Under the pieces are notes generated by a model. That model was not told where the DNA came from, did no database searches, and saw nothing but the letters and a program-made list of their open reading frames with translations. DNA of 64,000 bases from Acidobacteriota bacterium (GTDB lineage: Bacteria; Acidobacteriota; Thermoanaerobaculia; Multivoradales; Multivoraceae): NCBI GenBank assembly GCA_028877275.1, contig JAPPFP010000010.1:1-64000 (forward strand), in the 5' to 3' direction. Position numbers and translations under genes: made by a program. Each line of letters opens with the position of its first letter. The stretch's first letter is position 1. This document shows positions 42,519-51,826 of the stretch, one piece after another.

Positions 42519-43172
42519 ATGACCGCACCCCCAACCTCCGCCCGCGACACGGCCGCCCGCGACACGGCCGCCGTTGCCACTCTCGACCGCGAGCGCGCCA
42601 TCGTGCTCGTCATCGACCTCCAGGGTCGGCTGGTGGACCTGATGGACCGGTCCCGGATGCTGCTCGACGGCACCGCGCGGCTGCTGCGCCTGGCGCAGCT
42701 GTTCGACCTGCCCGTGATCGTCACCGAGCAGTATCCGCAGGGTCTTGGTTCGACCCGCGATGAGGTCGAGGCAGCGATTCTGGAGACGGATCCGGAGGGC
42801 AGCCGCACGTGGCGGGTGGAGAAGGACTCCTTCGGCTGCTGCGGCGTGCCGGCGTTCGAGGAGGCCCTGGAGGCGGCCAGACCGGGACTGGCTGCATCCG
42901 ATCGCCAGGTCGTCGTGGCGGGGATCGAGGCGCACATCTGTGTGGTGCAGACCGTGCTCGACCTGATGGCGCGCGGGACCGACGTCCACGTCTGCTGGGA
43001 CTGCGTCAGTTCACGCGGCGAGGAGTACCGCCGGCACGCGCTCGAGCGGATGGGCAACGCGGGCGCGCAGATCACGAATCACGAGTCCGTCGCGTTCGAG
43101 CTTGCCAGGGACAAGAACCACCCGCAGTTCAAGGGAGTCAACCGGCTGTTGCGCGAGGGACAGATCGCGTGA
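42519..43172 (+). CDS. Isochorismatase-family cysteine hydrolase
   Basis: A 217-residue cytoplasmic hydrolase. The Asp-Lys-Cys triad is complete: Asp in VLVIDLQGR, Lys in RVEKDSFGC and Cys in GIEAHICVVQT. The overall order matches YcaC/nicotinamidase-like proteins (isochorismatase domain-containing 1/2 type), not EntB. The first ~25 residues hold a repeated ARDTA motif. The substrate is unknown. It lies 11 bp after the TPR lipoprotein, and its stop overlaps the next gene's GTG. Confidence 0.88.
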   Translation: MTAPPTSARDTAARDTAAVATLDRERAIVLVIDLQGRLVDLMDRSRMLLDGTARLLRLAQLFDLPVIVTEQYPQGLGSTRDEVEAAILETDPEGSRTWRVEKDSFGCCGVPAFEEALEAARPGLAASDRQVVVAGIEAHICVVQTVLDLMARGTDVHVCWDCVSSRGEEYRRHALERMGNAGAQITNHESVAFELARDKNHPQFKGVNRLLREGQIA

Positions 43173-43855
43173 GATCCGCCGGCCCGCGCCTCGCCCGGGC
43201 CGTCCTGCCTGCCTTGCTGTGCCTCCCGGCCGCGGCGCAAACGCCCGCCGGCACCAGCGACGCCGAGGCCGCAGTCCGCGCGACGTTCGAGGCGTATCGC
43301 CAGGCGTTGATGGCCGGCGACGGCGAGGTCGCGGCTTCGCTCGTCGACAGTGAGACCGGGCGGTACTACCGGGAGCTCAAGCGGCTGGTCCTTGAAGGCA
43401 GCGAGGAGGAGGTCCGTCAGCGTCCGTTCGTCGACCGTTTTCTGGTCGTCGCTTTCCGCCATCAGTTCTCCGGCGACGAATTGGCGGCGATGGGACTCGC
43501 GGACGTCATCGTGCGCGCCATGGAGATCGGCTGGATCAACTCGGCGGCGATCGAGCAGCTCGCGGTCGGAACTGTCCGGATCGATGGGGGCGAGGCCGTG
43601 GCCGCGGCGCGAACCCGGGCTTCGCTCGAGGATCCCTCCCTCGCGGGCGGGATGGACGAACTCGAGTATCGCTTCGTGAACGAGGACGGGAAGTGGAAGT
43701 TCCGGTTCAGCGCCCTCGTTACGTCGATCGACGGCGTGATGCGGAACCTGGCGGCTCAGCTCGGAGCCGACGAGGACGATCTCATCTTCACGCTGGTTGA
43801 GTCCCTGACCGGTGTCGAGGTGCTCCCCGAGGTCTGGGAATCGCACGATCGCTGA
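43169..43855 (+). CDS. Exported protein of unknown function, NTF2-like/DUF pattern possible
   Basis: A 228-residue protein from GTG 43169, overlapping the isochorismatase stop (GTGA). The signal peptide ends near LPAAAQ. SDAEAAVRATFEAYRQALMAGDGEVAASLV is reminiscent of NTF2-like domains, in which a helix precedes a cone-shaped sheet; FRFSALVTSID near the C-terminus could be the last strands. I cannot name a function. It closes the miaA-led run; 62 bp separate it from the DUF4159 gene that opens the Bat-type locus. Confidence 0.7.
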   Translation: MRSAGPRLARAVLPALLCLPAAAQTPAGTSDAEAAVRATFEAYRQALMAGDGEVAASLVDSETGRYYRELKRLVLEGSEEEVRQRPFVDRFLVVAFRHQFSGDELAAMGLADVIVRAMEIGWINSAAIEQLAVGTVRIDGGEAVAAARTRASLEDPSLAGGMDELEYRFVNEDGKWKFRFSALVTSIDGVMRNLAAQLGADEDDLIFTLVESLTGVEVLPEVWESHDR

Positions 43856-43902
43856 CCGGGCGAGGCCCTTCCGTTGGCCGACCGTCCGGCCGTTCGGTGC
43901 GG

Positions 43903-43908
43903 TACGAT
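43903..43908 (+). promoter_or_regulatory. TACGAT -10-like box, 9 nt before GTG 43918
   Basis: Same hexamer as at 3656 and 9656. It sits at the head of the 16-kb Bat-type locus and could be its promoter with a leaderless first gene. Confidence 0.45.
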
Positions 43909-43917
43909 CCCGCCACG

Positions 43918-44802
43918 GTGCCGAGCAGGCGAACAGCGTTCCTGGTCCTGGTTGCCGCTCTCCTCTCGGGTGGGGTGGCGGCCCTGGTGGCCAGGGGCGC
44001 GGCGCCGGCGGCAGGGCCCCAGATCCGTGCGTCCGACGATCGGCGGGTTCTTCGCGGCCGCCACCGGGGCCCGCTGCCGCCCCAGGCGATGCGGACGTTC
44101 GAGAGGTACCTGTCGCGGCCCGTCGACCCGTACGAGGTCCAGCGAGAGTTCTACTTCACGCGTCTGGCCTATAGCGGCCATATGTACAGGGGCTTCGCCG
44201 GCAGCTGGTCGATCGACTATCCGAAGGCCGACCGGCAGTTCATGATCGGACTGAAGCGGCTGCTCGACCAGCTGGACGCCTACGACTACGACCACGCGTT
44301 GCCGGCGACGGATCCGGACCTCTTCCGTTTTCCCTTCCTGTACTCGGTGGAGGTCGGCTACATGGCGCTTAGTCCGGCCGAGCGCGAGTCGCTGCGCAGG
44401 TATCTGCTCGCCGGCGGCTTCTGGGTCATTGACGACTTTTGGGGCTCCTGGGAGTGGGCGAACCTGGAGCGCGAACTGTCCCTGCTCCTGCCGGAGTACC
44501 CGATCGTCGAGCTCCCCCTCGATCACCCGATCTTCCACTGCTTCTATGATGTGGAGGAGATCCTGCAGGTGCCGAACGTGGGCCAGGGGCGGTACGGAGG
44601 CCCGACCTGGGAACAGGACGGCTTCACCCCCCACGTTCGCGGCATCTTCGACGAGGATGGCCGCCTGATGGTCGTGATCAACTGGAACACGGACCTCGGC
44701 GACGCCTGGGAGTGGGCGGAAGACGAGTGGTACCCGGTGCGGTTCTCCCACTACGCGTACCAGATGGGAGTCAACTTCGTCGTCTACGCGATGTCGCACT
44801 GA
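43918..44802 (+). CDS. DUF4159 protein, copy B
   Basis: A 294-residue exported or membrane-anchored protein (hydrophobic residues ~5-25). It carries the family motifs SIDYPKADRQF, LAGGFWVIDDFWG, PLDHPIFHCF, GIFDEDGRLMVVIN and MGVNFVVYAMSH. GTG 43918 is chosen because it sits right before the signal and behind a TACGAT box; GTG 43897 is an in-frame alternative. It opens the MoxR/Bat-type locus; family members in such loci are predicted to have a GATase1-like fold, with no demonstrated activity. Confidence 0.85.
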   Translation: MPSRRTAFLVLVAALLSGGVAALVARGAAPAAGPQIRASDDRRVLRGRHRGPLPPQAMRTFERYLSRPVDPYEVQREFYFTRLAYSGHMYRGFAGSWSIDYPKADRQFMIGLKRLLDQLDAYDYDHALPATDPDLFRFPFLYSVEVGYMALSPAERESLRRYLLAGGFWVIDDFWGSWEWANLERELSLLLPEYPIVELPLDHPIFHCFYDVEEILQVPNVGQGRYGGPTWEQDGFTPHVRGIFDEDGRLMVVINWNTDLGDAWEWAEDEWYPVRFSHYAYQMGVNFVVYAMSH

Positions 44803-44865
44803 GGCAGAGCGGCGACGTTTCCCGGCTCCCCCGTTCTTCCCCGGATCCTTCCTCCCGACGTTCCC

Positions 44866-47184
44866 ATGGTTGGCCTGTTCGAGTTCCTGTTCAAGTACCG
44901 CCCGGCGCTGTTCGAGGAGGGCCGGTTCACCTTCGTCAGCCCGGGCTGGATGCAGGTCGCGGCGCTTCTCGCCGGCGGGCTGCTGGTGGTCGCCGCCTTC
45001 ACCTACCGGCGGATGGGAAGCGGCGCGTCCGACCGTACCGCTGCCGCCGAGCGCCTGCGCTGGTTGCCGCCGGTGTTCCGGTCTCTGGCGATCGCCGTCA
45101 TCGTCTTCTGTCTGCTGCAACCGGCCCTGGTCCTGTCGACGGTGGTGCCGCAGGAGACGTTCGTCGGCGTCGTGGTCGACGATTCGCGCAGCATGGCCAT
45201 GCCGGATGAAGCGTCGGCCGCTGACGGCACCCGCGCGGGAGCCGTGCTGGAAGCCCTGTCCGGCGAGTCCGGCTCGATGCTGGATCGTCTGGCGGAGCGC
45301 TTCCAGGTACGACTCCTCGCCTTCGGTCGCAGCGCCGAGCGGATCGAGTCCACGGAGCAGCTCCGTTTCGCGCGGGCCGACAGCCGGATCGGCGAGGCGC
45401 TCGTCGCCGCGAAGGACGAACTGGCCGGGCTGCCGCTCTCGGGCCTGGTCGTGCTCTCGGACGGCGCCGATTCGGCGCCGGCGGAGCTCGGTGACGCCCT
45501 GCTCACCCTGAAGGCGGCCGGCACGCCCGTGTACACGGTCGGCGTCGGCCGGCCGCGGCTTCGCAAGGACATCGAGGTTTCCCGGGTGGTGGCGCCGAGA
45601 CGGGTGCTCGAAGGTTCCACGGTCGAGGTCGAGGTCACGCTGTCCCAGGCGGGGTTCGGCGGTCGCACGGTCGACCTTGAGGTCGAGGACGACGGCCGGA
45701 TCGTCAACGTCGAACAGGTGACCTTCCCGCGCGGCGGCACGGCAGTCACGGCGCGCGTCATGTTCGCGGCGAACGACGAGGGTGCCAGGGAGTTCCGGTT
45801 TCAGGTCGCCGGCCAACCGGGCGAGGAACTGCTGCTGAACAACGAGCGGACCGCTTTGGTGGAAGTGCTGAAGCGGCGGGAGAAGATCTTCTTCTTCGAG
45901 GGCGAGCCGCGCGACGAGTCGAAGTTCCTGCGGCGGGCGGTCAGTCAGGACGAGAACCTGCACGTCGTGTCGATGACGAGGCAGGCGGCCAACAAGTTCT
46001 ACGGCATGAACTTCGACGAGGACACGCGGCGCTTCGAAGGGTTCCCGACCCGGCGCGAGGAGCTGTTCGAGTACAGCGGCGTCATCCTGGGCAGCATGGA
46101 GGCGAGCTTCTTCGCCCACGACCAGATGCGGATGCTGGTCGACTTCGCCGCCCAGCGCGGCGGCGGCGTGCTGCTCCTGGGCGGCCGGCGGGCCTTCTCC
46201 GAAGGGGGCTTTAGCGGGACTCCGCTCGCCGAGCTGTCGCCGGTCGTGCTCTACGACCGGCCGGCCGAGCAGGGCCGCCCGGAACTGTTGACCGATCTGC
46301 GGCTCGAGTTGACGCCGCAGGGGCGGGCCCATCCGGCGACGCTCCTGCGCGACGACCGGGAGGAGGCCAACGAACTCTGGCCGACGCTGCCTCCGCTTTC
46401 GGCCTACCAGCGGGCGACGGAACTCAAGGCGGGCGCGACCTCGCTGCTCCAGGCGGAGAGTCCGATGGTGAGCGATCCGATGATCGTTCTGGCGCACCAC
46501 CGGATCGGCCGCGGCCGGGCGATTGCGTTCACTCCTCACGACTCCTGGCACTGGCAGATGAGCGCCGAGATTCCGCTCGAGGACCAGACGCACGAACGCC
46601 TCTGGCGGCAGATGCTGCGCTGGCTGGTGTCCTACGTCCCCGATCGCATCGAGATCGAGGCGGACCGCGACCGGTTCGAACCGGGAAGCACGGTCACGCT
46701 GCGCGCGACGGTGCGGGACGAGGCGTTCCAGGAGGTGAATCGGGCCCAGGTCGTGGCGGCGATCGAACAGCCGTCCGGCGAGGAGGTCGAGGTACCGCTC
46801 GACTGGTCGGTGGAACGGGACGGCGAGTTCGTCGGCACGTTCACGGCAGGCGAGTCCGGCCTCTACCGGGTCGAGGTCGATGCGAGATCGGAAGGCGAGT
46901 TGCTTGGTGTCGCGACGTCACGCTTCGCCGTGGACGAGTTGAACGAGGAGTTGTTCGGCGCCGCCCGCCGGGATTCCGTCCTCAAGCGCATCGCGAGCGA
47001 AACGGGCGGACGGCAGGTCGAACTCGGTCAGGCGGACCGCCTGGTCGAGGACCTTTCGGTGAGCAGCGAGGGAACTCTGGTGCGTGAGGCCAGGGATCTC
47101 TGGGACATGCCCATCCTGTTCCTGATGCTGATCGCGCTGCTGGGGGGTGAGTGGGCCGTCCGGCGCCGTCTGGGGATGGCGTGA
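44866..47184 (+). CDS. Membrane VWA-domain protein with GATase-like C-terminal part
   Basis: A 772-residue protein with two N-terminal membrane helices (about 28-46 and 70-90) followed by a von Willebrand A domain with an intact MIDAS start VDDSRSM (about residue 104) and VVLSDGADS. A Rossmann/GATase-like module (about 325-560, SGVILGSMEA, RGGGVLLLGGRRAF) and Ig-like strands follow. This is the layout of the 'DUF/VWA-GATase' partner in MoxR operons. The last segment includes a final membrane helix (LFLMLIALLGGEWAVRR). Its stop overlaps the next GTG start. Confidence 0.82.
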   Translation: MVGLFEFLFKYRPALFEEGRFTFVSPGWMQVAALLAGGLLVVAAFTYRRMGSGASDRTAAAERLRWLPPVFRSLAIAVIVFCLLQPALVLSTVVPQETFVGVVVDDSRSMAMPDEASAADGTRAGAVLEALSGESGSMLDRLAERFQVRLLAFGRSAERIESTEQLRFARADSRIGEALVAAKDELAGLPLSGLVVLSDGADSAPAELGDALLTLKAAGTPVYTVGVGRPRLRKDIEVSRVVAPRRVLEGSTVEVEVTLSQAGFGGRTVDLEVEDDGRIVNVEQVTFPRGGTAVTARVMFAANDEGAREFRFQVAGQPGEELLLNNERTALVEVLKRREKIFFFEGEPRDESKFLRRAVSQDENLHVVSMTRQAANKFYGMNFDEDTRRFEGFPTRREELFEYSGVILGSMEASFFAHDQMRMLVDFAAQRGGGVLLLGGRRAFSEGGFSGTPLAELSPVVLYDRPAEQGRPELLTDLRLELTPQGRAHPATLLRDDREEANELWPTLPPLSAYQRATELKAGATSLLQAESPMVSDPMIVLAHHRIGRGRAIAFTPHDSWHWQMSAEIPLEDQTHERLWRQMLRWLVSYVPDRIEIEADRDRFEPGSTVTLRATVRDEAFQEVNRAQVVAAIEQPSGEEVEVPLDWSVERDGEFVGTFTAGESGLYRVEVDARSEGELLGVATSRFAVDELNEELFGAARRDSVLKRIASETGGRQVELGQADRLVEDLSVSSEGTLVREARDLWDMPILFLMLIALLGGEWAVRRRLGMA

Positions 47185-48200
47185 AGCGCGGCGGCGCCGT
47201 CCCGGCCCTCCGCCTGACGGTGGCCTGTCTGCTCTCCGTAGCCCCGCTTTCCGCCGACACCCACCTGCTGGTCGTGGCCGGGGTCGGCGGCGAGGAGGCC
47301 TACACGGGACGCTTCCACCTGTGGTCGACGAGGGTCGTGGATGCCGCGGTCGCCGCCGGGCTTCCGCCGGAGAACGTGGTCTACCTGGGGGAGCGCGAGG
47401 ACCTCGATCCCGAGCGGATCAGCGCGCGTTCGACCGGCGAGAACGTGCTGGCGGAGATCGCGGCCCTCGCGGATCGTTCGAGTCCCGGGGACGACGTGTG
47501 GATCGTCCTCTTCGGCCATGGCAGCGGCGCGGCGGGACCGCCGCGGTTCAATCTGCCCGGTCGCGACCTGGTCGCCGACGAGTACGCCGCGGCGCTGGAA
47601 CAGCTTGCCGATCGCCGCGTCGTGTTCATCAACGCGAGTTCCGCGTCCGGCGGCTTCCTCGGACCGCTCTCGCAGGAGGGCCGGATCGTCATCACGGCGA
47701 CCAAGTCTGGAGGCCAGAGCAACGAGTCGCTGTTCGGCGGCTACCTGGCGGAGGCATTCGACGGTGCCGCGGGAGACGCGAACAAGGACGGCCAGACATC
47801 GGCGCTCGAGGCGTTCACCTTCGCTCAGCGCGAGATCGAGCGCTATTACCGGCAGAACGGCCTGTTGCGCACCGAGAACGCGCTGCTCGACGACGACGGC
47901 GACGGCCTGGGCAGTTCGGAGCCGGCCGGCGTGGAGGCGTCCGAGACGGTCGACGGCCGGCTCGCGAGTCTCGTCTACCTGGGTCAGGAGGCGCGGCCTT
48001 CGACGCTCACGGCGGAGGCGCGGGAACTGACGGATCGGCGTGCCGGGATTCAGCGGCGCATCGATGAGCTCCGCCTGCAGCGGGAAACCCTGGACGAGGA
48101 GGTCTACCTGAGCGAACTCCAGGAACTCATGGTCGAACTGGCGCTGGTTGACCGCGAGCTGGAGGAGGCGGCCGTCGCCGACGGGGAGCCCGATCCGTGA
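47181..48200 (+). CDS. Exported caspase-fold (C13-like) protein lacking the catalytic Cys
   Basis: A 339-residue protein from GTG 47181 with a signal peptide ending LSADT. Residues ~25-230 look like a caspase/legumain-type fold: VVAGVGGEEAY, then VLFGHGSG with the dyad His (about 112), then FINASSASGGFL (about 150-160), where active C13 peptidases have Cys before SG. Here Ser/Ala replaces it, so proteolysis is unlikely. DANKDGQTSALEAF and DDDGDGLG are EF-hand-like Ca loops. The C-terminal ~90 residues form a charged coiled coil. It is likely a binding or scaffolding protein in the Bat-type locus. Confidence 0.72.
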   Translation: MKRGGAVPALRLTVACLLSVAPLSADTHLLVVAGVGGEEAYTGRFHLWSTRVVDAAVAAGLPPENVVYLGEREDLDPERISARSTGENVLAEIAALADRSSPGDDVWIVLFGHGSGAAGPPRFNLPGRDLVADEYAAALEQLADRRVVFINASSASGGFLGPLSQEGRIVITATKSGGQSNESLFGGYLAEAFDGAAGDANKDGQTSALEAFTFAQREIERYYRQNGLLRTENALLDDDGDGLGSSEPAGVEASETVDGRLASLVYLGQEARPSTLTAEARELTDRRAGIQRRIDELRLQRETLDEEVYLSELQELMVELALVDRELEEAAVADGEPDP

Positions 48201-50962
48201 TGCGCCGGGGCGCCCTCATCGGAACCGCGGCGAGCGCGCTGGCTCTGGCGGCCGTCTGGGCGGTCGGGGCGTGGCCGGCCGAGGCACAGGAGGCTGCGGC
48301 GCTCGAGGAGATCGAGTCGATGCTCCGGACCGGCCGGTACGAGGCCGTCATCTCCCGGTTGGAGGCGCCTTCGGGCGGCCTGACCGCGGCGGAGCCGCGG
48401 GCGCTGAGGTTGTTGGTGGAGGCGCTGATCGCCACCGGGCGCTACAACGAAGCCGTCGCGGCGTTCGAGGGCGTCGATGCCGCGGAAACGGGCCTGGGCG
48501 TTCTGCGCGGCCGCGTGGCGCTGCTCGCCGGTGACCGCGCCGGGGCCCGGCAGGCATTCGAGTCGGCGCGCGTGGCCCGAGGCGGGGACGCTCTGGTCGC
48601 CTCGTTCGAACTCGCGCGGCTGGCCTGGGACGAGGGCGCGATCGGGGAAGCCACGACGGGCTTCTACGCGATGATCGACGCCTACAACCGGGGCGTCGCC
48701 GACACTGCCGAAGAACTCGTGGCGGTCGCCCATGCCTGCCAGTTGCTGGGGCGGGACGATCCGGAGCTGTTCAAGGACGCGCTGCGGGCATACGACGAGG
48801 CCGTGGCTCTCGATCCCTCGTGGCCCGTGCCGCGGATTCGGCTCGGAGAACTGTTCCTCGAGAAGTACGACAGCTCCCAGGCCCGCACCTCGATCGCGGA
48901 CGTGCTCCGGTCGAACCCGCGGCATCCGGAGGCGCTGCTGGCGATGGCGCGGACGATGCGCTTCGACGGCGACCCGCGGGCGGTCGAGACGCTCGACGCG
49001 GCCCTGGAGGTGAACCCGAACCTGATCGCGGCCCGGGTGTTCCGGGCCCGGTTGCGCCTGGCCTCGGAGCGGTTCGGCGAGGCGCGCGAAGAGGTGGAGA
49101 AGGCGGTTCAGGCCGATCCTGAATCGCTCACCGCACGGACGGTGCTGGCGGCGGTCGAGTTTCTCGAGGGGCGGGACGAGGAGTTCGCCCGCTTGCGCGA
49201 CGGCATTCTGGCGGACAGCCCGCGTTACGCCGACCTGTTCAACGAACTGGCCGACGCCAGCGTGGAGAACCGGCTCTACCCCCAGGCGCGCGACTTCGCT
49301 GCCGAGGCGGTGCGGCTGGATCCGAAGTCCTGGCGCGGCTACGGGCTGCTCGGTCTGAACCAGCTTCGCCTCGGGGACATCGAGGCCGGGAAGGCCAACC
49401 TGGAGCGGGCGTTCGCGGGTGATCCGTACAACGTCTGGATCAAGAACACCCTCGACCTCGTCGACACGTTCGTGCAGTACCGGACGATAGAGAGCGAGCA
49501 CTTCGAGTTCCAGATCCACGACAGCGAGGCCGAACTGCTGGCGCCCTACATGGTCGAACTGGCGGAGGAGGCCTGGGCCGTGCTGGTCGAGCGCTACCGG
49601 TTCGAGCCGCCGGCGCCGATCCGGGTCGAGGTCTATCCGTCGCACGCGGACTTCTCGGTCCGCACGGTAGGCCTCGCCGGACTGGGCGCCCTGGGTGTGT
49701 GCTTCGGTCCCGTGCTGGCCCTCGATTCGCCCTCGGCTCGTCAGGTCGGCCACTTCAACTGGGGCTCGACGCTCTGGCACGAGCTCGCCCACACCTTCAC
49801 CCTGCTCGTCACCGACGCGAAGATCCCGCGCTGGCTGACCGAGGGTCTCTCCGTGTTCGAGGAGCGCCGGGCGCGCCCCGGATGGGGCGACGACGTCCAG
49901 ATCCCCTTCGTTACGTCGTTGCGCGACGGGGAGTTGCTCGGGATCGCCGAGCTCAATGACGGCTTCATGCGGCCGAAGTTCCCCAACCAGATCGGCCTTT
50001 CCTACTACCAGGCCTCGCTGATCTGCGACTGGATCGAGGAGAACTACGGCTTCGACGCGATCCTCGTCATGCTCGCCGGCTATCGGGAAGGCAAGAGCAC
50101 GGAAGAAGTGTTCCAGGAGGCGATGGCGCTGTCGCTTTCGAGCTTCGACGAGCGGTTCTTCGGGTATCTGCGCGAGCGCTTCGGCACCGCCATGGCGGCG
50201 CTGGGCGATGCTCCCGGGCCGGGCGGCGAGGCGGCGGAGGACGAGGGCGGATCGGGTGAGGGCGGACCGTCCAGGGCGCCCCGGCGGAACCTGTTCGCGG
50301 GCCAGGCCCCCGATCTCTCGGCGCTCGAGAAGGCGGCCAGGGAGAACCCCGACGACTTCCGGATTCAGATGACCTACGGCAACGCCCTCTTCGCCGAGGA
50401 GCGCTACGCCGAGGCGGAAGCGCCTCTGCTGCGGGGCCGGGACCTCTTCCCTGAGTTCGTCGGCCCCGGCAACGCCTACACGTTGCTGGCCGAGATCTAC
50501 CGGGAGCTGGAACGGGACGAGGAGGCGATCGAGGCGCTGGACCGTCTGCTCCAGCACAACGAGACGGCATGGGACCAGCACCTGGCGCTGGCCGATCTCC
50601 TGGCAGCGGCCGGCCGCAGTGAGGAAGAAGCGGCCATCCTGGAGCGGACTCTCTACATCTCGCCCTTCGACGCCGACGTTCACCGTCGTCTCGCCGAGTC
50701 CGCCTCCGCCGGCGGCCGGTTCGACATCGCCGTGCGGGAGCGGGCCGCCCTGGTTTCGCTGGACCCGGCCGACCGTGCGGACGCGCTGTACCGGCTCGCG
50801 CTGGCCGAACGGGACGCGGGTCGGCCGGAGCGGGCCCGGCGCACGGTCCTGCGGGCCCTGGAGGTGGCGCCGGGGTACGATCCGGCGCAGGAGCTGCTGC
50901 TCGACCTGGTCGGGAAACGACCCGCGGGGAGCGGACGGCAGCCGGAAGCAGAGGGGCCGTGA
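48200..50962 (+). CDS. Exported TPR protein with gluzincin (peptidase MA-like) metalloprotease domain
   Basis: A 920-residue protein with a signal peptide (about 1-28). Tetratricopeptide repeats cover ~30-400 and ~690-910. Between them the protease domain has WHELAHTF (HExxH at about 527-531) and the downstream Glu in WLTEGLSVFEE, the gluzincin arrangement. An acidic Gly-rich linker (about 670-690) joins the domains. ATG 48200 forms a TGATG overlap with the upstream gene. In the locus it is followed by DUF4159 copy C with another overlap. Confidence 0.85.
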   Translation: MRRGALIGTAASALALAAVWAVGAWPAEAQEAAALEEIESMLRTGRYEAVISRLEAPSGGLTAAEPRALRLLVEALIATGRYNEAVAAFEGVDAAETGLGVLRGRVALLAGDRAGARQAFESARVARGGDALVASFELARLAWDEGAIGEATTGFYAMIDAYNRGVADTAEELVAVAHACQLLGRDDPELFKDALRAYDEAVALDPSWPVPRIRLGELFLEKYDSSQARTSIADVLRSNPRHPEALLAMARTMRFDGDPRAVETLDAALEVNPNLIAARVFRARLRLASERFGEAREEVEKAVQADPESLTARTVLAAVEFLEGRDEEFARLRDGILADSPRYADLFNELADASVENRLYPQARDFAAEAVRLDPKSWRGYGLLGLNQLRLGDIEAGKANLERAFAGDPYNVWIKNTLDLVDTFVQYRTIESEHFEFQIHDSEAELLAPYMVELAEEAWAVLVERYRFEPPAPIRVEVYPSHADFSVRTVGLAGLGALGVCFGPVLALDSPSARQVGHFNWGSTLWHELAHTFTLLVTDAKIPRWLTEGLSVFEERRARPGWGDDVQIPFVTSLRDGELLGIAELNDGFMRPKFPNQIGLSYYQASLICDWIEENYGFDAILVMLAGYREGKSTEEVFQEAMALSLSSFDERFFGYLRERFGTAMAALGDAPGPGGEAAEDEGGSGEGGPSRAPRRNLFAGQAPDLSALEKAARENPDDFRIQMTYGNALFAEERYAEAEAPLLRGRDLFPEFVGPGNAYTLLAEIYRELERDEEAIEALDRLLQHNETAWDQHLALADLLAAAGRSEEEAAILERTLYISPFDADVHRRLAESASAGGRFDIAVRERAALVSLDPADRADALYRLALAERDAGRPERARRTVLRALEVAPGYDPAQELLLDLVGKRPAGSGRQPEAEGP

Positions 50963-51777
50963 CTGGAGCGCGCAGCACACGTCGGACGTTTTCCGCCCTG
51001 GCGGGCATGCTGGCGCTGGCCCTGCTAGCGGGTGGCCTGTCCGCGCGGGACGAGAACTGGCGCGTTGCCGCGCCCAGTGTGGAGACCCCGTCATTCCCCT
51101 ACTCGGGCGGCTTCACGTTCGCCCGGATCCGTTTCGAGCCGACGATCTGGGGCGGCGGCCCCTTCATGTGGGGCCTCGACCTGAAGTGGAACCACGACTA
51201 CCCGTTCGCCGAAGAGAACTTCACGCGCATCGTCGAGGAGATCACCGACGTCGAAGTGCAGACGAAGGGCGGGAATGTCCTCGAGCTGACCGATCCCAGG
51301 CTGTTCGAGCATCCGTGGGCCTATCTCTGCGAGCCGGGCTTCTGGAACCCGACGGAGGAGGAACTCGACAACCTCCGCTCCTACCTGTTCAAGGGCGGAT
51401 TCCTCGTGATCGACGATTTCTTCGACATACGCGGCTATCCCGTGCAGTGGGAGAACTTCGAGCGGCAGATGGGTCGGCTTCTACCCGGCTACGAACTCGT
51501 GCCGCTCACGGTCGATCACCCGGTTTTCCGCTCCTTCTTCGTGCTCGAGGACATCAACTTCGATATCGAGGACGCCCGCTTCTATCCGGTGCGGGGCCGA
51601 ATCTACGGTGTCTTCGAGGACAACGATCCGAGCCGGCGGCTGATGGCCGTCGTCAACTACAACATGGACATCGGCGATTTCTGGGAGTGGTCGGAGACCA
51701 CCTTCTACCCGGTGGACGTGACCCAGAAGGGCTTCAAGCTCGGGGTCAACTACCTGATCTACGGGATGACCCACTGA
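50959..51777 (+). CDS. DUF4159 protein, copy C
   Basis: A 272-residue exported protein starting at GTG 50959 (GTGA overlap with the protease gene). Signal with a Tat-like STRRTF, then family motifs FTFARIRFEP, KGGFLVIDDFFD, VDHPVFRSF, GVFEDNDPSRRLMAVVN and LGVNYLIYGMTH. It is the most divergent of the three copies in the window. It sits just before moxR, the usual place for DUF4159 genes. Confidence 0.87.
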   Translation: MTGARSTRRTFSALAGMLALALLAGGLSARDENWRVAAPSVETPSFPYSGGFTFARIRFEPTIWGGGPFMWGLDLKWNHDYPFAEENFTRIVEEITDVEVQTKGGNVLELTDPRLFEHPWAYLCEPGFWNPTEEELDNLRSYLFKGGFLVIDDFFDIRGYPVQWENFERQMGRLLPGYELVPLTVDHPVFRSFFVLEDINFDIEDARFYPVRGRIYGVFEDNDPSRRLMAVVNYNMDIGDFWEWSETTFYPVDVTQKGFKLGVNYLIYGMTH

Positions 51778-51826
51778 GCCGTTCTTTAGACGGACGCGGT
51801 CCCGATCCCCAAGGATGGAGAACTCG

